Shown here: positions 19,647-30,168 of the stretch, one piece after another
Position numbering within the stretch: the stretch's first letter is position 1
Layout of the letters: each line of letters begins with the position of its first letter
DNA from: Bacteroidota bacterium
GTDB taxonomy: Bacteria; Bacteroidota; Bacteroidia; CAILMK01; JACPUW01
NCBI GenBank assembly: GCA_016192035.1
Contig: JACPUW010000026.1
Span: forward strand, 16,779-80,778
Reading direction: 5' to 3'
Length of the DNA: 64,000 nt
Translations under genes and position numbers: made by a program
The notes under the pieces: model-generated
Told to the model about the DNA's origin: nothing
Database searches by the model: none
The model's input: only the letters and a program-made list of their open reading frames with translations

Positions 19647-20996
19647 CTAATTCATTGGTTTGTAATGTATGCGCCTGGTAATGGTAGCATCCGGGGTGCG
19701 TATTTGGAGCAAGTATATGCCCTCGGCACCCATGTTCATTTCACTGGCGTCTATCTCAAAACGGTTTTGGCCCTGAAGCAATTTCTTCTTACAATCGCGG
19801 TAGGCCTCCCTGCCAAGCAAGTCACGGATTTCTATGCACGAGGTGGTTTCATTTTGGCTCTCTACTTCCACTATTATCTTGTCAAAGAAAGGGTTAGGAT
19901 ATACTTCCACTTTCTCGCCTATGTCAGCTACCGCGATCGTGCCAATGCCGGTACGGAGCAAGTTTTCGTATGATACCAACTCAGACCTAAAGGAAACGAG
20001 GGTGCCCCGCATCCGGGTTACCTGTCCCTTTGAAAACATGGCCGGGCAATAGCGGTAGTCCATGATATTGGTCAAATTGTCGATCCGGTTTTCGTTAGTA
20101 CAAGTCATTTCATTTCTCACACAAGTTCTTATAATTTCTTTCACCTGTGGTATGTCACATATCTTGTCTCCCCCAAACCTACAGTCCACGGTGCTGCAAC
20201 CGCTGGAAGTCCCATCGCTATTCAGCACCGAATTATCGCCTTGAAAAGGGTGCCTAAGTCCAAGCCAATGCCCGGTTTCATGTGACAGGGCATGTCGGTA
20301 AAACCTATCGCCTATGTTCTGACGAAACACGTCGAGCAGTCCCATCACACCGTCTTCGCTCATGCGGGTACTGCCCGATGCAGAATACTCTGGGAGCGTG
20401 GCATGGGCAAGTATTCCCTCTTCCCCTTCTAGTTCCTTTACTATCCAAAAGTTCAGGTACTTGGTGGACGGCCAGTAAGACATATACTTTATCTCATTGT
20501 CCGTGTTTCTGTTGCGGTTATAGGTCAAATCGGTAGAAATGTAATTGATGCCGGTGGTGGGGTTACCATCGGGATCCAACTGTGCGCGGATAAGCTTGAT
20601 ACGCGCATTGCCACGTCTAAAAGTGGCATAGTATGGCTGTATGTCATTTGAATCGGCATTGTTGCGGTTCATGTCGTCATTTATTCTCTGAATCACGGCA
20701 TTGGCAGCGTCCTCCCCAAAAAAACTCGTGTAATTGCCCTCAGTGGTGGGGTGAAAATAGTGAAAGACCACGGGGATATAAAAGGTGCGGCCATCGTCCA
20801 CTTTGCCCAATTGGGATGCGTACTCTACTACCGCTTCGTCAAGTTGTCTTTCAATGGCCTTAAAGGCATCAGGATCCTCCTTGTAGGCTTCTTCATACCG
20901 TTGGTGTGTTTGGCACCAATGGCCTGACACCTGAGCCCCGGCGGGCAAGGCGGCTACAATCAGCACAACCGCAGTAAAAAGTAATGTTCGCATCAT
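19647..20996 (-). CDS. M43 (pappalysin-like) metalloprotease with T9SS sorting domain
   Basis: HETGHWLGLRHPFQGDN, NIMDYRYCPAMFSKGQ; VYPNPFFDKIIVEVESQ...GIYLLQIRTPDATITRRIHYKPMN. Start placed at an internal Met (MMRTLLFTAVVLIVAALPAGAQ). Confidence 0.87.
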   Translation of the reverse strand: MMRTLLFTAVVLIVAALPAGAQVSGHWCQTHQRYEEAYKEDPDAFKAIERQLDEAVVEYASQLGKVDDGRTFYIPVVFHYFHPTTEGNYTSFFGEDAANAVIQRINDDMNRNNADSNDIQPYYATFRRGNARIKLIRAQLDPDGNPTTGINYISTDLTYNRNRNTDNEIKYMSYWPSTKYLNFWIVKELEGEEGILAHATLPEYSASGSTRMSEDGVMGLLDVFRQNIGDRFYRHALSHETGHWLGLRHPFQGDNSVLNSDGTSSGCSTVDCRFGGDKICDIPQVKEIIRTCVRNEMTCTNENRIDNLTNIMDYRYCPAMFSKGQVTRMRGTLVSFRSELVSYENLLRTGIGTIAVADIGEKVEVYPNPFFDKIIVEVESQNETTSCIEIRDLLGREAYRDCKKKLLQGQNRFEIDASEMNMGAEGIYLLQIRTPDATITRRIHYKPMN

Positions 20997-21093
20997 AATG
21001 GATTTTACAGGGTACAAATTAAATTAATGTCAGGCAATATAGCCTTACATGAAAGAAGCTTTGCCTGAACAATACATAAGTGTCGGCTTTTGT

Positions 21094-22494
21094 TCATTCC
21101 TGAGGCAATTCGTGATCTAGGGATGCCATAACCCCTGCCACGGCTGCATCACCGGTCACATTTACCACCGTCCGGCACATATCAAGAATGCGGTCCACGG
21201 GCAGGATTATGGAGATCCACAGCGGATTTAGCCCCACCGACTGGAGCACCATGATCATCATGATGAGTCCGGCACTGGGCACAGCCGATGCGCCTATGGA
21301 AGCCAGTGTGGCAGTAAGCACTATGGTAAGCTGCTGCAAAAGGTCTAACTGGATAAGATGAATCTGGGCCAGATATACCACTGCTACCGCTATGTACAGA
21401 CTGGTGCCATCCATATTGACCGTGGCCCCTATGGGCAATACGAAACTGCCAATACGCGGAGGCACTTTTAACTCATGCTCCACGCACTGCATGGTGACCG
21501 GTAAGGTGGCCGCCGAAGAACTGGTGCTAAATGCCAGCACCTGGGCTTTTTGCATACCCTTGTAAAACCGCTTCAATGTCAATCCCTTAGCCATCCATTT
21601 CACCAACATGGCATACACACCAAACACCTGCAATGCCAAACCCAGCACCACCACTAGGGCATAACTGGTGAGGGAATACAGCACCTCCCCCAAATGTGCG
21701 AGATTGCCCCCGGCCATTTTACCTAATGTGGCGGCCATCAGAGCGAAAACAAAAAACGGTGCCCCGAGCATCACCACGTCCACCATCTTGAGAAAAACGG
21801 CGTTCAAACCGTCCACCAACAGCAATACAGGAGCTGCCTGACCAGGGGAAATAAGCAATAGCACAATGCCAAAGAATAGGGCGAAAAAAATGATCTGAAG
21901 CATTAATCCATTGCTACTGAGAGCCAAAAAAATATTTGAAGGCACCATATCCAGCAGGAATTGCAGCGGGCTGGCATGGCTTCTATCATTCACCGTTTCG
22001 CGCTGTCCAACCACAGGGTCATTTTCCTTGAGTGATTCCAGTGCCGCTTGGCCCTGGGCTAGATACCCGGCATAGGCTGGGTCGGCAGTAAATGAAAGGC
22101 CGTCCAGCACCTCCACCCCTTCGGTCTCATGTGCCCATAGTTCATAGGCTATCCGGTTTTTTATGCGCATCTCCTGGTCCATGGTTTTGCCGGGCCCAAG
22201 CAGGTTCACCAATAACAGCCCAATACACACGGCCATAACCGTGGTTAACAAGTACAATATGAGGGTGCGGATACCCAAACGGCCCAGTCTGCGGATGTCC
22301 TTTAGGTCGGCTATACCCTTAATGATAGAAAACAGAACCAGGGGCAGAGCAATGAGTTTGAGCAAGTTGATAAAAATATCGCCAAATGGGGCTATCCAGT
22401 TCTGGGTTATCCCGTCCATATGCAGGACAGTGGCCAATAGAGCCCAAGCAACCCCCGCCGCCATGCCCAATACAATCTTCCAGTGCAGTGCCAT
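21094..22494 (-). CDS. Dicarboxylate/amino acid:cation symporter (DAACS, GltP/GltT type)
   Basis: FSTSSSAATLPVTMQCVEHELKVPPRIGSFVLPIGATVNMDGTSLYIAVAVVYLAQ. Confidence 0.92.
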   Translation of the reverse strand: MALHWKIVLGMAAGVAWALLATVLHMDGITQNWIAPFGDIFINLLKLIALPLVLFSIIKGIADLKDIRRLGRLGIRTLILYLLTTVMAVCIGLLLVNLLGPGKTMDQEMRIKNRIAYELWAHETEGVEVLDGLSFTADPAYAGYLAQGQAALESLKENDPVVGQRETVNDRSHASPLQFLLDMVPSNIFLALSSNGLMLQIIFFALFFGIVLLLISPGQAAPVLLLVDGLNAVFLKMVDVVMLGAPFFVFALMAATLGKMAGGNLAHLGEVLYSLTSYALVVVLGLALQVFGVYAMLVKWMAKGLTLKRFYKGMQKAQVLAFSTSSSAATLPVTMQCVEHELKVPPRIGSFVLPIGATVNMDGTSLYIAVAVVYLAQIHLIQLDLLQQLTIVLTATLASIGASAVPSAGLIMMIMVLQSVGLNPLWISIILPVDRILDMCRTVVNVTGDAAVAGVMASLDHELPQE

Positions 22495-22605
22495 AGAATA
22501 ATGAAAGTTAGAAAAATGCAGGCCCAGCAAACCCTTGGGCACGCTGGGCCAAAACTAGGCATTGAATACGTATGCCAAAAGGGTGGTAAAGCCCAACTTT
22601 GTGCC

Positions 22606-23874
22606 ATGCAGTCCGAACTCGCCATAGTACTTGCCTCACTGGCCCTGTCGGCTTTTTTTAGCGGAAGCGAGATTGCTTTTGTGAGCACCAACCGGCTTAG
22701 AATAGAAATCAAAGGCAAAAAGTCTGGGTTTGTGTCATCCCTATTGGCCACTTATGTGAAGAAACCCTCCCATTTTATCACTGCCATGCTCATAGGCAAC
22801 AACATAGTGATGGTGATATATGGCATTTTCTTTTCATCGCTGGTGCTAGGTGCGTGGCAGGCTAACCAATGGCCCGGCCTGGACCAAGCCCTGGTAGTTT
22901 TCCTACTCCAAACCGTGCTTGCATCACTGGTGGTACTGGTAGTGGGTGAGTTTATTCCCAAGGCGCTGTGTTCACTAAGCCCTTTTAAGATACTGAGTTT
23001 CTTTGCGCTGCCCCTTGCTTTTTTTTACTATCCCTTTCAGCCTTTGGTGCTGGGTTTCGTATGGCTGGCCAAATCCATACTCAGAATTTTCAGGGTGAAC
23101 ATAGTAGAAGACAACGAACCGTTTGACCGGGTGGACCTATTTCATATGCTTGACGAAAACCAGGAAAAGGGGCCTGAGGAAATTGATGAAATCAATACTG
23201 AGATATTTAAAAACGCCCTTGAATTTGCCAATACCAAGGTCCGCGACTGCATGGTGCCCAGGCCCGAGGTAGAGGCTATTGAAATAAAAGAAGATATCAA
23301 TGCCCTAAAGGCACTTTTCCTGGAGTCTGGCCGGTCAAAATTGGTGGTGTTTAGGGACAATATAGACAATGTGCTTGGGTATGCCCACAGCATTGACCTT
23401 TTTGCCAATCCGCAAAATATCAAAGACATGATTATCCCCATGCCATTTGTGTCAGAATCCACCCAGGCCAGTGAAGTGCTTAGTACCCTTATTGACCGTC
23501 AGCGCAGTATGGCACAGATAGTTGATGAGTTTGGCGGCACCGCAGGCATAGTGACGGTAGAAGATTTGATTGAAGAGATTTTTGGTGAAATAGACGATGA
23601 GTATGACACCGACGAGTTTACCGAAAAAGAGGTGGACAACGGGGATTTCATATTTTCGGCAAGGCTTGAAATTGAATACCTTAACGAGAAATATAAACTT
23701 GGGCTGCCCGAAGGTGATTATGATACGCTTGGAGGGCTGGTGATAAGTGAGTTGCAGCATATCCCCGAAAGCGGTGAGGTCTTGGAAATTGGCCGGTTCA
23801 AGATTACCATCCTGTCGGTAGAAGGGGCCAAGATCAACGAACTGCACCTGGAACTCATGGATAGGCATGGCTAA
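22606..23874 (+). CDS. CNNM/CorC (hemolysin) family protein, GldE-like, with CBS pair and transporter-associated domain
   Basis: MQSELAIVLASLALSAFFSGSEIAFVSTNRLRIE; CBS region RDCMVPRPEVEAIE; IVDEFGGTAGIVTVEDLIEEIFGEIDDEYD. Start chosen at the internal Met. Confidence 0.88.
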   Translation: MQSELAIVLASLALSAFFSGSEIAFVSTNRLRIEIKGKKSGFVSSLLATYVKKPSHFITAMLIGNNIVMVIYGIFFSSLVLGAWQANQWPGLDQALVVFLLQTVLASLVVLVVGEFIPKALCSLSPFKILSFFALPLAFFYYPFQPLVLGFVWLAKSILRIFRVNIVEDNEPFDRVDLFHMLDENQEKGPEEIDEINTEIFKNALEFANTKVRDCMVPRPEVEAIEIKEDINALKALFLESGRSKLVVFRDNIDNVLGYAHSIDLFANPQNIKDMIIPMPFVSESTQASEVLSTLIDRQRSMAQIVDEFGGTAGIVTVEDLIEEIFGEIDDEYDTDEFTEKEVDNGDFIFSARLEIEYLNEKYKLGLPEGDYDTLGGLVISELQHIPESGEVLEIGRFKITILSVEGAKINELHLELMDRHG

Positions 23875-24574
23875 ACAACCACGGCTATACCTTATACCCA
23901 ACCTTCTCGCTGAATCTCACCCAGATTCAGTATTTCCTCCCCAAAACCTGGCCATAGTGAGGACGCTCAACCACTTTGTGTGCGAGCATGAAAAACCCTT
24001 GCGGATTTTGCTCAAGCTGGCGGGCGTGCACAGCCCATTTGACCACCTTTCCATTTGTGTATATAACCACCATGAGCATGACGCACTTTCCTGCCTAGAG
24101 CCCCTGCGGCTTGGCCATGACCTGGGCCTGGTAACCGATGCGGGATGCCCGGGCATAGCCGACCCCGGCGCTGAACTGGTGGGACTTGCCCATTCCTTAG
24201 GCTTCCCCGTGGTGCCACTCACCGGTCCTTCGTCTATTCTACTCTCCATTATGGCATCGGGGTTTAGCGGCCAGCAGTTCTCTTTTAGGGGCTACATGCC
24301 CACCGATCTGGCCGCCCTGCGCAAGGAAGTGTTGGCACTGGAAAGACGGGCAAACGAACAGGCGGAAACACAGGTATTTATAGAAACACCCTATAGAAAC
24401 CAAAAGATGTTTGAATTCCTGCTAAAACACTTGCGCCCCGAAACCCGCCTTTGCATAGCCATGGACCTAACCGGCCCTGATGAGTGGATTTGTAGCCAGG
24501 AGGTGTGGGCCTGGAAATCGGCAAAAAGGCAGTTAGATAAAAAACCTACTGTGTTTTTGTTAGGCCGTGTATGA
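23867..24574 (+). CDS. SAM-dependent tetrapyrrole-methylase-fold methyltransferase, RsmI-like
   Basis: GLVTDAGCPGIADPGAELVGLAHSLGFPVVPLTGPSSILLSIMASGFSGQQFSFRGYMP; FIETPYRN. Confidence 0.85.
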   Translation: MAKQPRLYLIPNLLAESHPDSVFPPQNLAIVRTLNHFVCEHEKPLRILLKLAGVHSPFDHLSICVYNHHEHDALSCLEPLRLGHDLGLVTDAGCPGIADPGAELVGLAHSLGFPVVPLTGPSSILLSIMASGFSGQQFSFRGYMPTDLAALRKEVLALERRANEQAETQVFIETPYRNQKMFEFLLKHLRPETRLCIAMDLTGPDEWICSQEVWAWKSAKRQLDKKPTVFLLGRV

Positions 24575-24989
24575 TGGATATAAATGATTTAGGAACAGGG
24601 ATTGAGGTACGCAATCCATAATCAAAACATACCATCCTGGTTTTGGCTATGGCCAGCGGGGCATTTCGTGTTAGGTTGAGCAATTGATAGTACATGTCAA
24701 ATGAAGCATTGCCAAACTCGGCCACAGTCAAGGATATCTCAATAACATCGGCCAGAAAACCTTCCGATTGATAAACTATGGCCACATCACCCTGTATCAG
24801 GCTGGCGCCTTGGCCAACATTGAATTCACTAAGCCCATGAGCACGCAAAAAATCCATCCGGGCTTCTTGTAAATAGACCTGTACCACATGGTTGGCCAAA
24901 TGATTTCCATAGTTCAGGTCGGTTACCCGCACCACGGTTTCAAAGCGGTGCATCACCTGGCCTGGGTACCTCAGTATCACACGTGCCAC
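24546..24989 (-). CDS. Acyl-CoA thioesterase, 4HBT hot-dog fold
   Basis: RVTDLNYGNHLANHVVQVYLQEARMDFLRAHG. GTG start overlapping the upstream TAG (TAGTG). Confidence 0.8.
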   Translation of the reverse strand: MARVILRYPGQVMHRFETVVRVTDLNYGNHLANHVVQVYLQEARMDFLRAHGLSEFNVGQGASLIQGDVAIVYQSEGFLADVIEISLTVAEFGNASFDMYYQLLNLTRNAPLAIAKTRMVCFDYGLRTSIPVPKSFISIIHGLTKTQ

Positions 24990-26425
24990 TAGTCAGTAGG
25001 TATAAAATAGTATAACTTGGATTTGCGCAAATAAAAGCAATAGAAGCTTTTGCCATATAGCTGTGCAAAAGCGGGTTGCATGGCAATGGCACCTTTTCTT
25101 GACAAATCATGATAGGTTTTGGCCGCCCGGGCCCAGGCCTTATTGGGCTCGCCCATATACGGCCCCATATTCCCCTCGCTGTCCATCGAAACATATAGGG
25201 TACTTGCCATACACTGGCTATACAAACGCGCAGACTGTAAGAGGCCCGACTGAGACCGGTGTGAAAGGTGGACCGGCGTGGGGCCGCTTTTCCCTAGCAC
25301 CTCACCAGCGGGCAAGGCTATGGTGCTGGCCAACCAGTTGCCATAGCGCTCTAAAGGTTCCACCTCGGTGATGGCGTAGTGGTCAAATGGCCCCTTTTTA
25401 TAGGCTGTTATCCCCATGTATTTCAATGTTTTTTCGCGATGAAAAGCAAATGGCCGGTCGGTGGCCGATACCAATTCACCTGTTTCCCCACGGTTCATTA
25501 AAAAAATCTCTGACTGCGTGTTTGGTGAATACTCATACCCTATGTGGGCAGTGTACGCACTTGTCCCTGTGTGCATATCAAATCTTTGAACCACCGCGCC
25601 TGAGGCACATAAGGCAGCCTGGTATAGATAGTGCCCCCTCACACACGAATTGCTTACTGCCCCTACCGGTGAAAAGGCGCCCAGTTCCATATCCGCCCTG
25701 TACTGGGCCACGGCGTTTGCTTTTCTTTGAACCTGAATAATATAGGTAGAATAATGACCTTCTACCGTGAGGTACAGGTACCGGTGTTGCAGGTAGGCTT
25801 TGTTCCTGGAAATGTTGCAAGTGTGGTAATTTGTCAAATCGCCGTACAGCACCGCCCATTTTTGTACTTGCGGCAGCATGGCCTTGGCTTGTTGTGCAGC
25901 TATCAGCAGCGCAGGCTCTACCCTTATCTCCAGTTTTTGCACTTCCTCACCGGCTACCAATTGCCTGTATTGCAGCTGGTCACTCCCTATTGCCCAGAAT
26001 GCATGGAGGGTATCGGCGTGGGAGAAATAATAAAAGGGGGGATTCATGACATCCCATTCTTTCATGACCAATTGCTTTTTCCATTTACCATTTATGGTGT
26101 TGAGTGCGCAGCACCAAAGCCCTGCTGAGTCCACCCGTTCATAGTATAGGTATATATGGCGGTGATTGGCATTCAGTTCCACCCATTCAGGCCTCAATCC
26201 CAGCCCGCCAAGCCAGGTATTGCCAGAGCTAGCCATATTAAAGTCGGGCCCCATGGTATGGTAAATCAGCATGTTGCCATCTAAAAAGGCACCGTGAAAT
26301 CCATTTTGAAAGGGCAGCAAGTACGCTGCCGCCTGTTTTGATAGGGTAACCGAAATGGCCGCTTCATTATTCTGTGCCATGACAGGTACAGGCGCCCATG
26401 CAGCCCACAACCAAAACGCTGCCAT
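24989..26425 (-). CDS. Secreted protein of unknown function
   Basis: Long ORF; internal start gives MAAFWLWAAWAPVPVMAQNNEA signal peptide; translationally coupled to the thioesterase. Confidence 0.65.
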   Translation of the reverse strand: MAAFWLWAAWAPVPVMAQNNEAAISVTLSKQAAAYLLPFQNGFHGAFLDGNMLIYHTMGPDFNMASSGNTWLGGLGLRPEWVELNANHRHIYLYYERVDSAGLWCCALNTINGKWKKQLVMKEWDVMNPPFYYFSHADTLHAFWAIGSDQLQYRQLVAGEEVQKLEIRVEPALLIAAQQAKAMLPQVQKWAVLYGDLTNYHTCNISRNKAYLQHRYLYLTVEGHYSTYIIQVQRKANAVAQYRADMELGAFSPVGAVSNSCVRGHYLYQAALCASGAVVQRFDMHTGTSAYTAHIGYEYSPNTQSEIFLMNRGETGELVSATDRPFAFHREKTLKYMGITAYKKGPFDHYAITEVEPLERYGNWLASTIALPAGEVLGKSGPTPVHLSHRSQSGLLQSARLYSQCMASTLYVSMDSEGNMGPYMGEPNKAWARAAKTYHDLSRKGAIAMQPAFAQLYGKSFYCFYLRKSKLYYFIPTD

Positions 26426-26469
26426 GAACAATCCCGCTGCCCTATTCGCTGGCCTTATTCCCAAGGGCC

Positions 26470-29400
26470 CTAATATTTTACTATTGTGGATCGGTGATGT
26501 TGATTGCCCAACTCCAACCACAACGAATATGGGCCAGGCTGCAAGTGCCCAATGTCAATAGGCTCACCGGGAAATACTTGACCTCTTTTCACTTCCCTTC
26601 CCATTAAGTCAAACAGGCGGTAACCCGACCCTGTGGTCAAGCCAGCTATATGCAGTTGTTGGCTAGCCGGTATAGGATATACGGTAACCGTTTCGATGGC
26701 AGGCGCTTCCTGCAGGCCCACACGGATCCCTACCGTAAACCACCTGGGATTCTGCCTATCTGACAATATTTTCATGGGAATTAAACCCGGCTTTATGGTC
26801 ATCTTGTCCCGTTTGAGTTGGACAAGGTATAGGGCAGGGTCACCGTTTTCGTCCAAATCGGTAATAACCAAGCCCGAATCGGTATTGGTGTAGGACGCAT
26901 GTGCCGGGACCTTGGTCCGTATCACTTCGGTAAGTTCAGCGAGTGTGCCTCCCCTATTCCAGGCTAGCACCGTGTTTATCCCTCTTGCCTTATCATAGGC
27001 ATCATGCACCATCAGGTGAGGTGAATTCTTGGCAAATGAGGGAAACCTCAAGTCCAGGCCACTGCTAAGCTGGGTATAATAATCCACTTGGCTGCCTTGT
27101 ACAAACACATTGCGGGTACTATCCCAAACCCGTAGCTCAGCTATGTTCCATACCCTATGGTCCTGCCCAAGCATATCGGTAAAGTCACAGGCATACTCAA
27201 AAAGCAATTTGGTGCCATAGTGGTCCCACTCCATCACCCCCACATGGACTGCCCTGAGCGGATAGGTCTTACCCTCATGCACCACCTGTGCCTGGGTGTG
27301 AATCACATACTTGTTGGTCAAGCCGGTAACCCTATCGTACACGTGTATGGCCGTGTCAGTAACTGCCATGGAGAGTGCCAGCCTTTCGTCCTTGCGGCTC
27401 ACGGCTACCTGTGCATATCCAGCGCCCAATTCATGGCCCAGGTTGCTCGCCTCCACCTGCTCCCCATAGCTCACCCTCAACACTTCGCCAAGGGCATTTA
27501 CCCCATAAATCAATTGGCCATTATCGGTAATACTGGCATCACTGGTAAGGGTGACCGCATGGTTAAAATCGTCGTCATCCTTGGCCTCCGCCATGCTAAA
27601 GAGCAATAGCTTGGGTTCGGCATTCGCTTCCTTGCTCAGTATGTAGTTTTCCCCAATAAGGGCAGGTAAATCATTGGTTTTTATTGTGTTATTGGCAGTT
27701 TCAATTCCCACCTCGTGGAAGGCATCCTTGATCACGCTATAGTACCCGCTACCTGCCCCATAGCGCATATCGGCAGCCAGGAGCAGGGCATCCTTAAAGT
27801 CATGAAAATTGGCATTGTTGCCCAAGTAATTTGTCACTACGTCAAAAAACAATTCTGAAGCTACCTCCATACCAATTCCCGAACCCTGGTTGGCATTGGC
27901 AAGCAGATAAAAGGCATGGGCCACAATGGTAGAATTGTACTGGGCGGCATCATAGCTGTTCACAAATTCACGCAGGTGGTCGGCGGTATATCCATTGGCC
28001 TGGTTGGTGGCCCAGTTACCTGCACTTGACAACCCATTGTGAGGAGCTATGGCATTTCTCACCAAACCACTCTGGCGTAATTCCTTGTTAATGTTAGCAT
28101 TTTCGCCTATGGTAAAGTTTCCGTCCACCACCATGGCCATTATATCGCATATGGCCTCTATGAGCGCCGCTGTTTGATAAGAGCTGGCCCTGGTAAGCCC
28201 ACTTCCGTGCTCCAGCAGACCATGGGTAAGTTCATGTGCCACTACATCAAGGCTGCGCGAGAGGGGCGATTTAAACAGCGTATTGCCATAGCCAAAAAAA
28301 GCGACCCTACCGTTCCAACTGGCATTTTCCCAACCAATAAAGGGTTTAATAGGGTCTTGAAGACCCACATACATGGTGATATTGCTCCCCTGGTTGTCAT
28401 ACGAACTATAGCTAAACGGAGCCTGGGCCAATTTATCAAAATAGGTGGACGCATGGGCATGGGCTGATACGGCAGCTTTTTCGGCAGTGGTAGTACCAAA
28501 GGTATTGGTGCCCTGCTGTGGGATAAAGGCCTTGTCCAACTCATCGCGGGTCAACCCATCGGCTTGGTAGGTCAGTATGGCCCCTTTTGGGTTGTGTGGC
28601 ATGAGGCTTTCACTGGCCTTGAACATAGGTTTGCCTGCATCTACCATGTAGAATGCATCGCCTATTTTGTACGTACCAATTTCATATTGCCGGCCATCAA
28701 GCCCCGTGCTGTTGCGGGAGGTGCGCGCCCCGTCTATGTAGCATGAAAGCTCTACACACTTGAGCACCTGTAGGCTAGAAGCCGAAACCAGCACCTCCCA
28801 GGTTTCGCTAAAATTGGGACAGTAGCGCACCTGCCAGCACAGGTGTAAATCACCATCATAGGAGTAATACACCAGTTGGGCACTCGGGCCGTCGTACTCA
28901 AGGAGTTTTCGCTGTATGGCGTTGAGATAGTGCGCGCGGGTAAGGCGGTTCACATGGCCGGTTGCTGCAGCTATCCCTTCACCCTGTTGAGTTTCAGCGG
29001 TTTTTGCATTGGCCTTTAGTTTACAGCCCGCTCCGTTCAAACCCCTCAATTGCCCATTGGGTGCGTAGTGTAGCACAATATCAGAACCATAAATGGGGAT
29101 TCCATTCAGGCTTTGGGCAAAGGAATAATGGTGGGAACCAAATGGGCTGGATTTAAGATCTTTGGCAACAAATTCAACCGAACTGCCCGTGAACGCTACC
29201 TGGCTGTTGATAGACCTTAGATATGCCACGGAAGTAGCCTGCTGTTCGGCCAGTGGCACCTTGTACAATGCCCCACCATTGGTAAGGAAAAAATGGGTGC
29301 TTCCGGATAGGTCATTGGTAGTAACCTGATACTGCACCAATCCACCCGAAACAGGGTCGGTACCCAGGTATGATGTGGTGGAAACATGATCGCCCTTTTG

Positions 29401-29490
29401 GGCAAACCCATTGAATACCAGTAAACATCCCTGCCCGATAAGGGCGAAATGCCTACTAATGCTATAAAGGGTGTTGTACGCCAATGCCAA
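26470..29490 (-). CDS. M4 (thermolysin-like) metalloprotease with FTP propeptide and T9SS sorting domain
   Basis: DVVAHELTHGLLEHGSGLT, EAICDIMAMVVDG; propeptide FAQSLNGIPIYGSDIVLHY; C-terminus VYPIPASQQLHIAGLTTGSGYRLFDLMGREVKRGQ. Confidence 0.9.
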   Translation of the reverse strand: MALAYNTLYSISRHFALIGQGCLLVFNGFAQKGDHVSTTSYLGTDPVSGGLVQYQVTTNDLSGSTHFFLTNGGALYKVPLAEQQATSVAYLRSINSQVAFTGSSVEFVAKDLKSSPFGSHHYSFAQSLNGIPIYGSDIVLHYAPNGQLRGLNGAGCKLKANAKTAETQQGEGIAAATGHVNRLTRAHYLNAIQRKLLEYDGPSAQLVYYSYDGDLHLCWQVRYCPNFSETWEVLVSASSLQVLKCVELSCYIDGARTSRNSTGLDGRQYEIGTYKIGDAFYMVDAGKPMFKASESLMPHNPKGAILTYQADGLTRDELDKAFIPQQGTNTFGTTTAEKAAVSAHAHASTYFDKLAQAPFSYSSYDNQGSNITMYVGLQDPIKPFIGWENASWNGRVAFFGYGNTLFKSPLSRSLDVVAHELTHGLLEHGSGLTRASSYQTAALIEAICDIMAMVVDGNFTIGENANINKELRQSGLVRNAIAPHNGLSSAGNWATNQANGYTADHLREFVNSYDAAQYNSTIVAHAFYLLANANQGSGIGMEVASELFFDVVTNYLGNNANFHDFKDALLLAADMRYGAGSGYYSVIKDAFHEVGIETANNTIKTNDLPALIGENYILSKEANAEPKLLLFSMAEAKDDDDFNHAVTLTSDASITDNGQLIYGVNALGEVLRVSYGEQVEASNLGHELGAGYAQVAVSRKDERLALSMAVTDTAIHVYDRVTGLTNKYVIHTQAQVVHEGKTYPLRAVHVGVMEWDHYGTKLLFEYACDFTDMLGQDHRVWNIAELRVWDSTRNVFVQGSQVDYYTQLSSGLDLRFPSFAKNSPHLMVHDAYDKARGINTVLAWNRGGTLAELTEVIRTKVPAHASYTNTDSGLVITDLDENGDPALYLVQLKRDKMTIKPGLIPMKILSDRQNPRWFTVGIRVGLQEAPAIETVTVYPIPASQQLHIAGLTTGSGYRLFDLMGREVKRGQVFPGEPIDIGHLQPGPYSLWLELGNQHHRSTIVKY

Positions 29491-29586
29491 AAATGCTCAT
29501 GTAAAATTATACATTTTACCCTCAAACCTTGTTAGCCCCGGCCATCATTTTGGTTTTTGTGGTGAGTGGCCAATGAGTGCTAATGA

Positions 29587-30066
29587 TCAATCGATATTGG
29601 CGGGTTTCACTGCCTCCCAGTCAGCCCTGGCTACCAAGGCCCTCATGTGTTGGGCAAATGCCTGCACTTCTTGGGGATAATCTAAGATTGCCTCCAGCCT
29701 CTTTTCCGTACCTGCACAATCGGCCACTACGACTATAGATGGCAAGTCGGCCACTCCAAGGCCATATAACTCTTCTAGGCCACAAAAGCCCATTTGACCA
29801 AAAACTTTTTTTAAGTCTTTCATTTCCTTACTCGTAAGCCGCAAGCTATACGTACCAATTTTGTCCATGAATGCTTCCCCTTCCAGCTCTAAGCGGCCAT
29901 TGGCAAACACTTGTACGCCATATACCGGGCAGTTGCCAAAACACGCGGTTTGGGCATAGGTAAACAGCGTGGTTTCAATTTTTGCCCGTTGTGGCCCTCG
30001 ATGGCAGGAAAGAATGGCAGATGAAAGGATAACAGCGAAAGCAAAGAAAGAAACGGTTTTTGGCAT
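29587..30066 (-). CDS. Lipoprotein, DUF6438-like
   Basis: MPKTVSFFAFAVILSSAILSCHRG lipobox; TACFGNCPVYGVQVFANGRLELEG. Family recalled by motif only. Confidence 0.65.
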   Translation of the reverse strand: MPKTVSFFAFAVILSSAILSCHRGPQRAKIETTLFTYAQTACFGNCPVYGVQVFANGRLELEGEAFMDKIGTYSLRLTSKEMKDLKKVFGQMGFCGLEELYGLGVADLPSIVVVADCAGTEKRLEAILDYPQEVQAFAQHMRALVARADWEAVKPANID

Positions 30067-30168
30067 GACGGTATTTTGCAGGGCGAAAGTAGTAGTGCTG
30101 GGCAGGGAAGCAAGCCCCTGGCCATTAGGCCAAAGGTGTTCCAGCCTGCTTTAGGGCTGTGTATTCAC

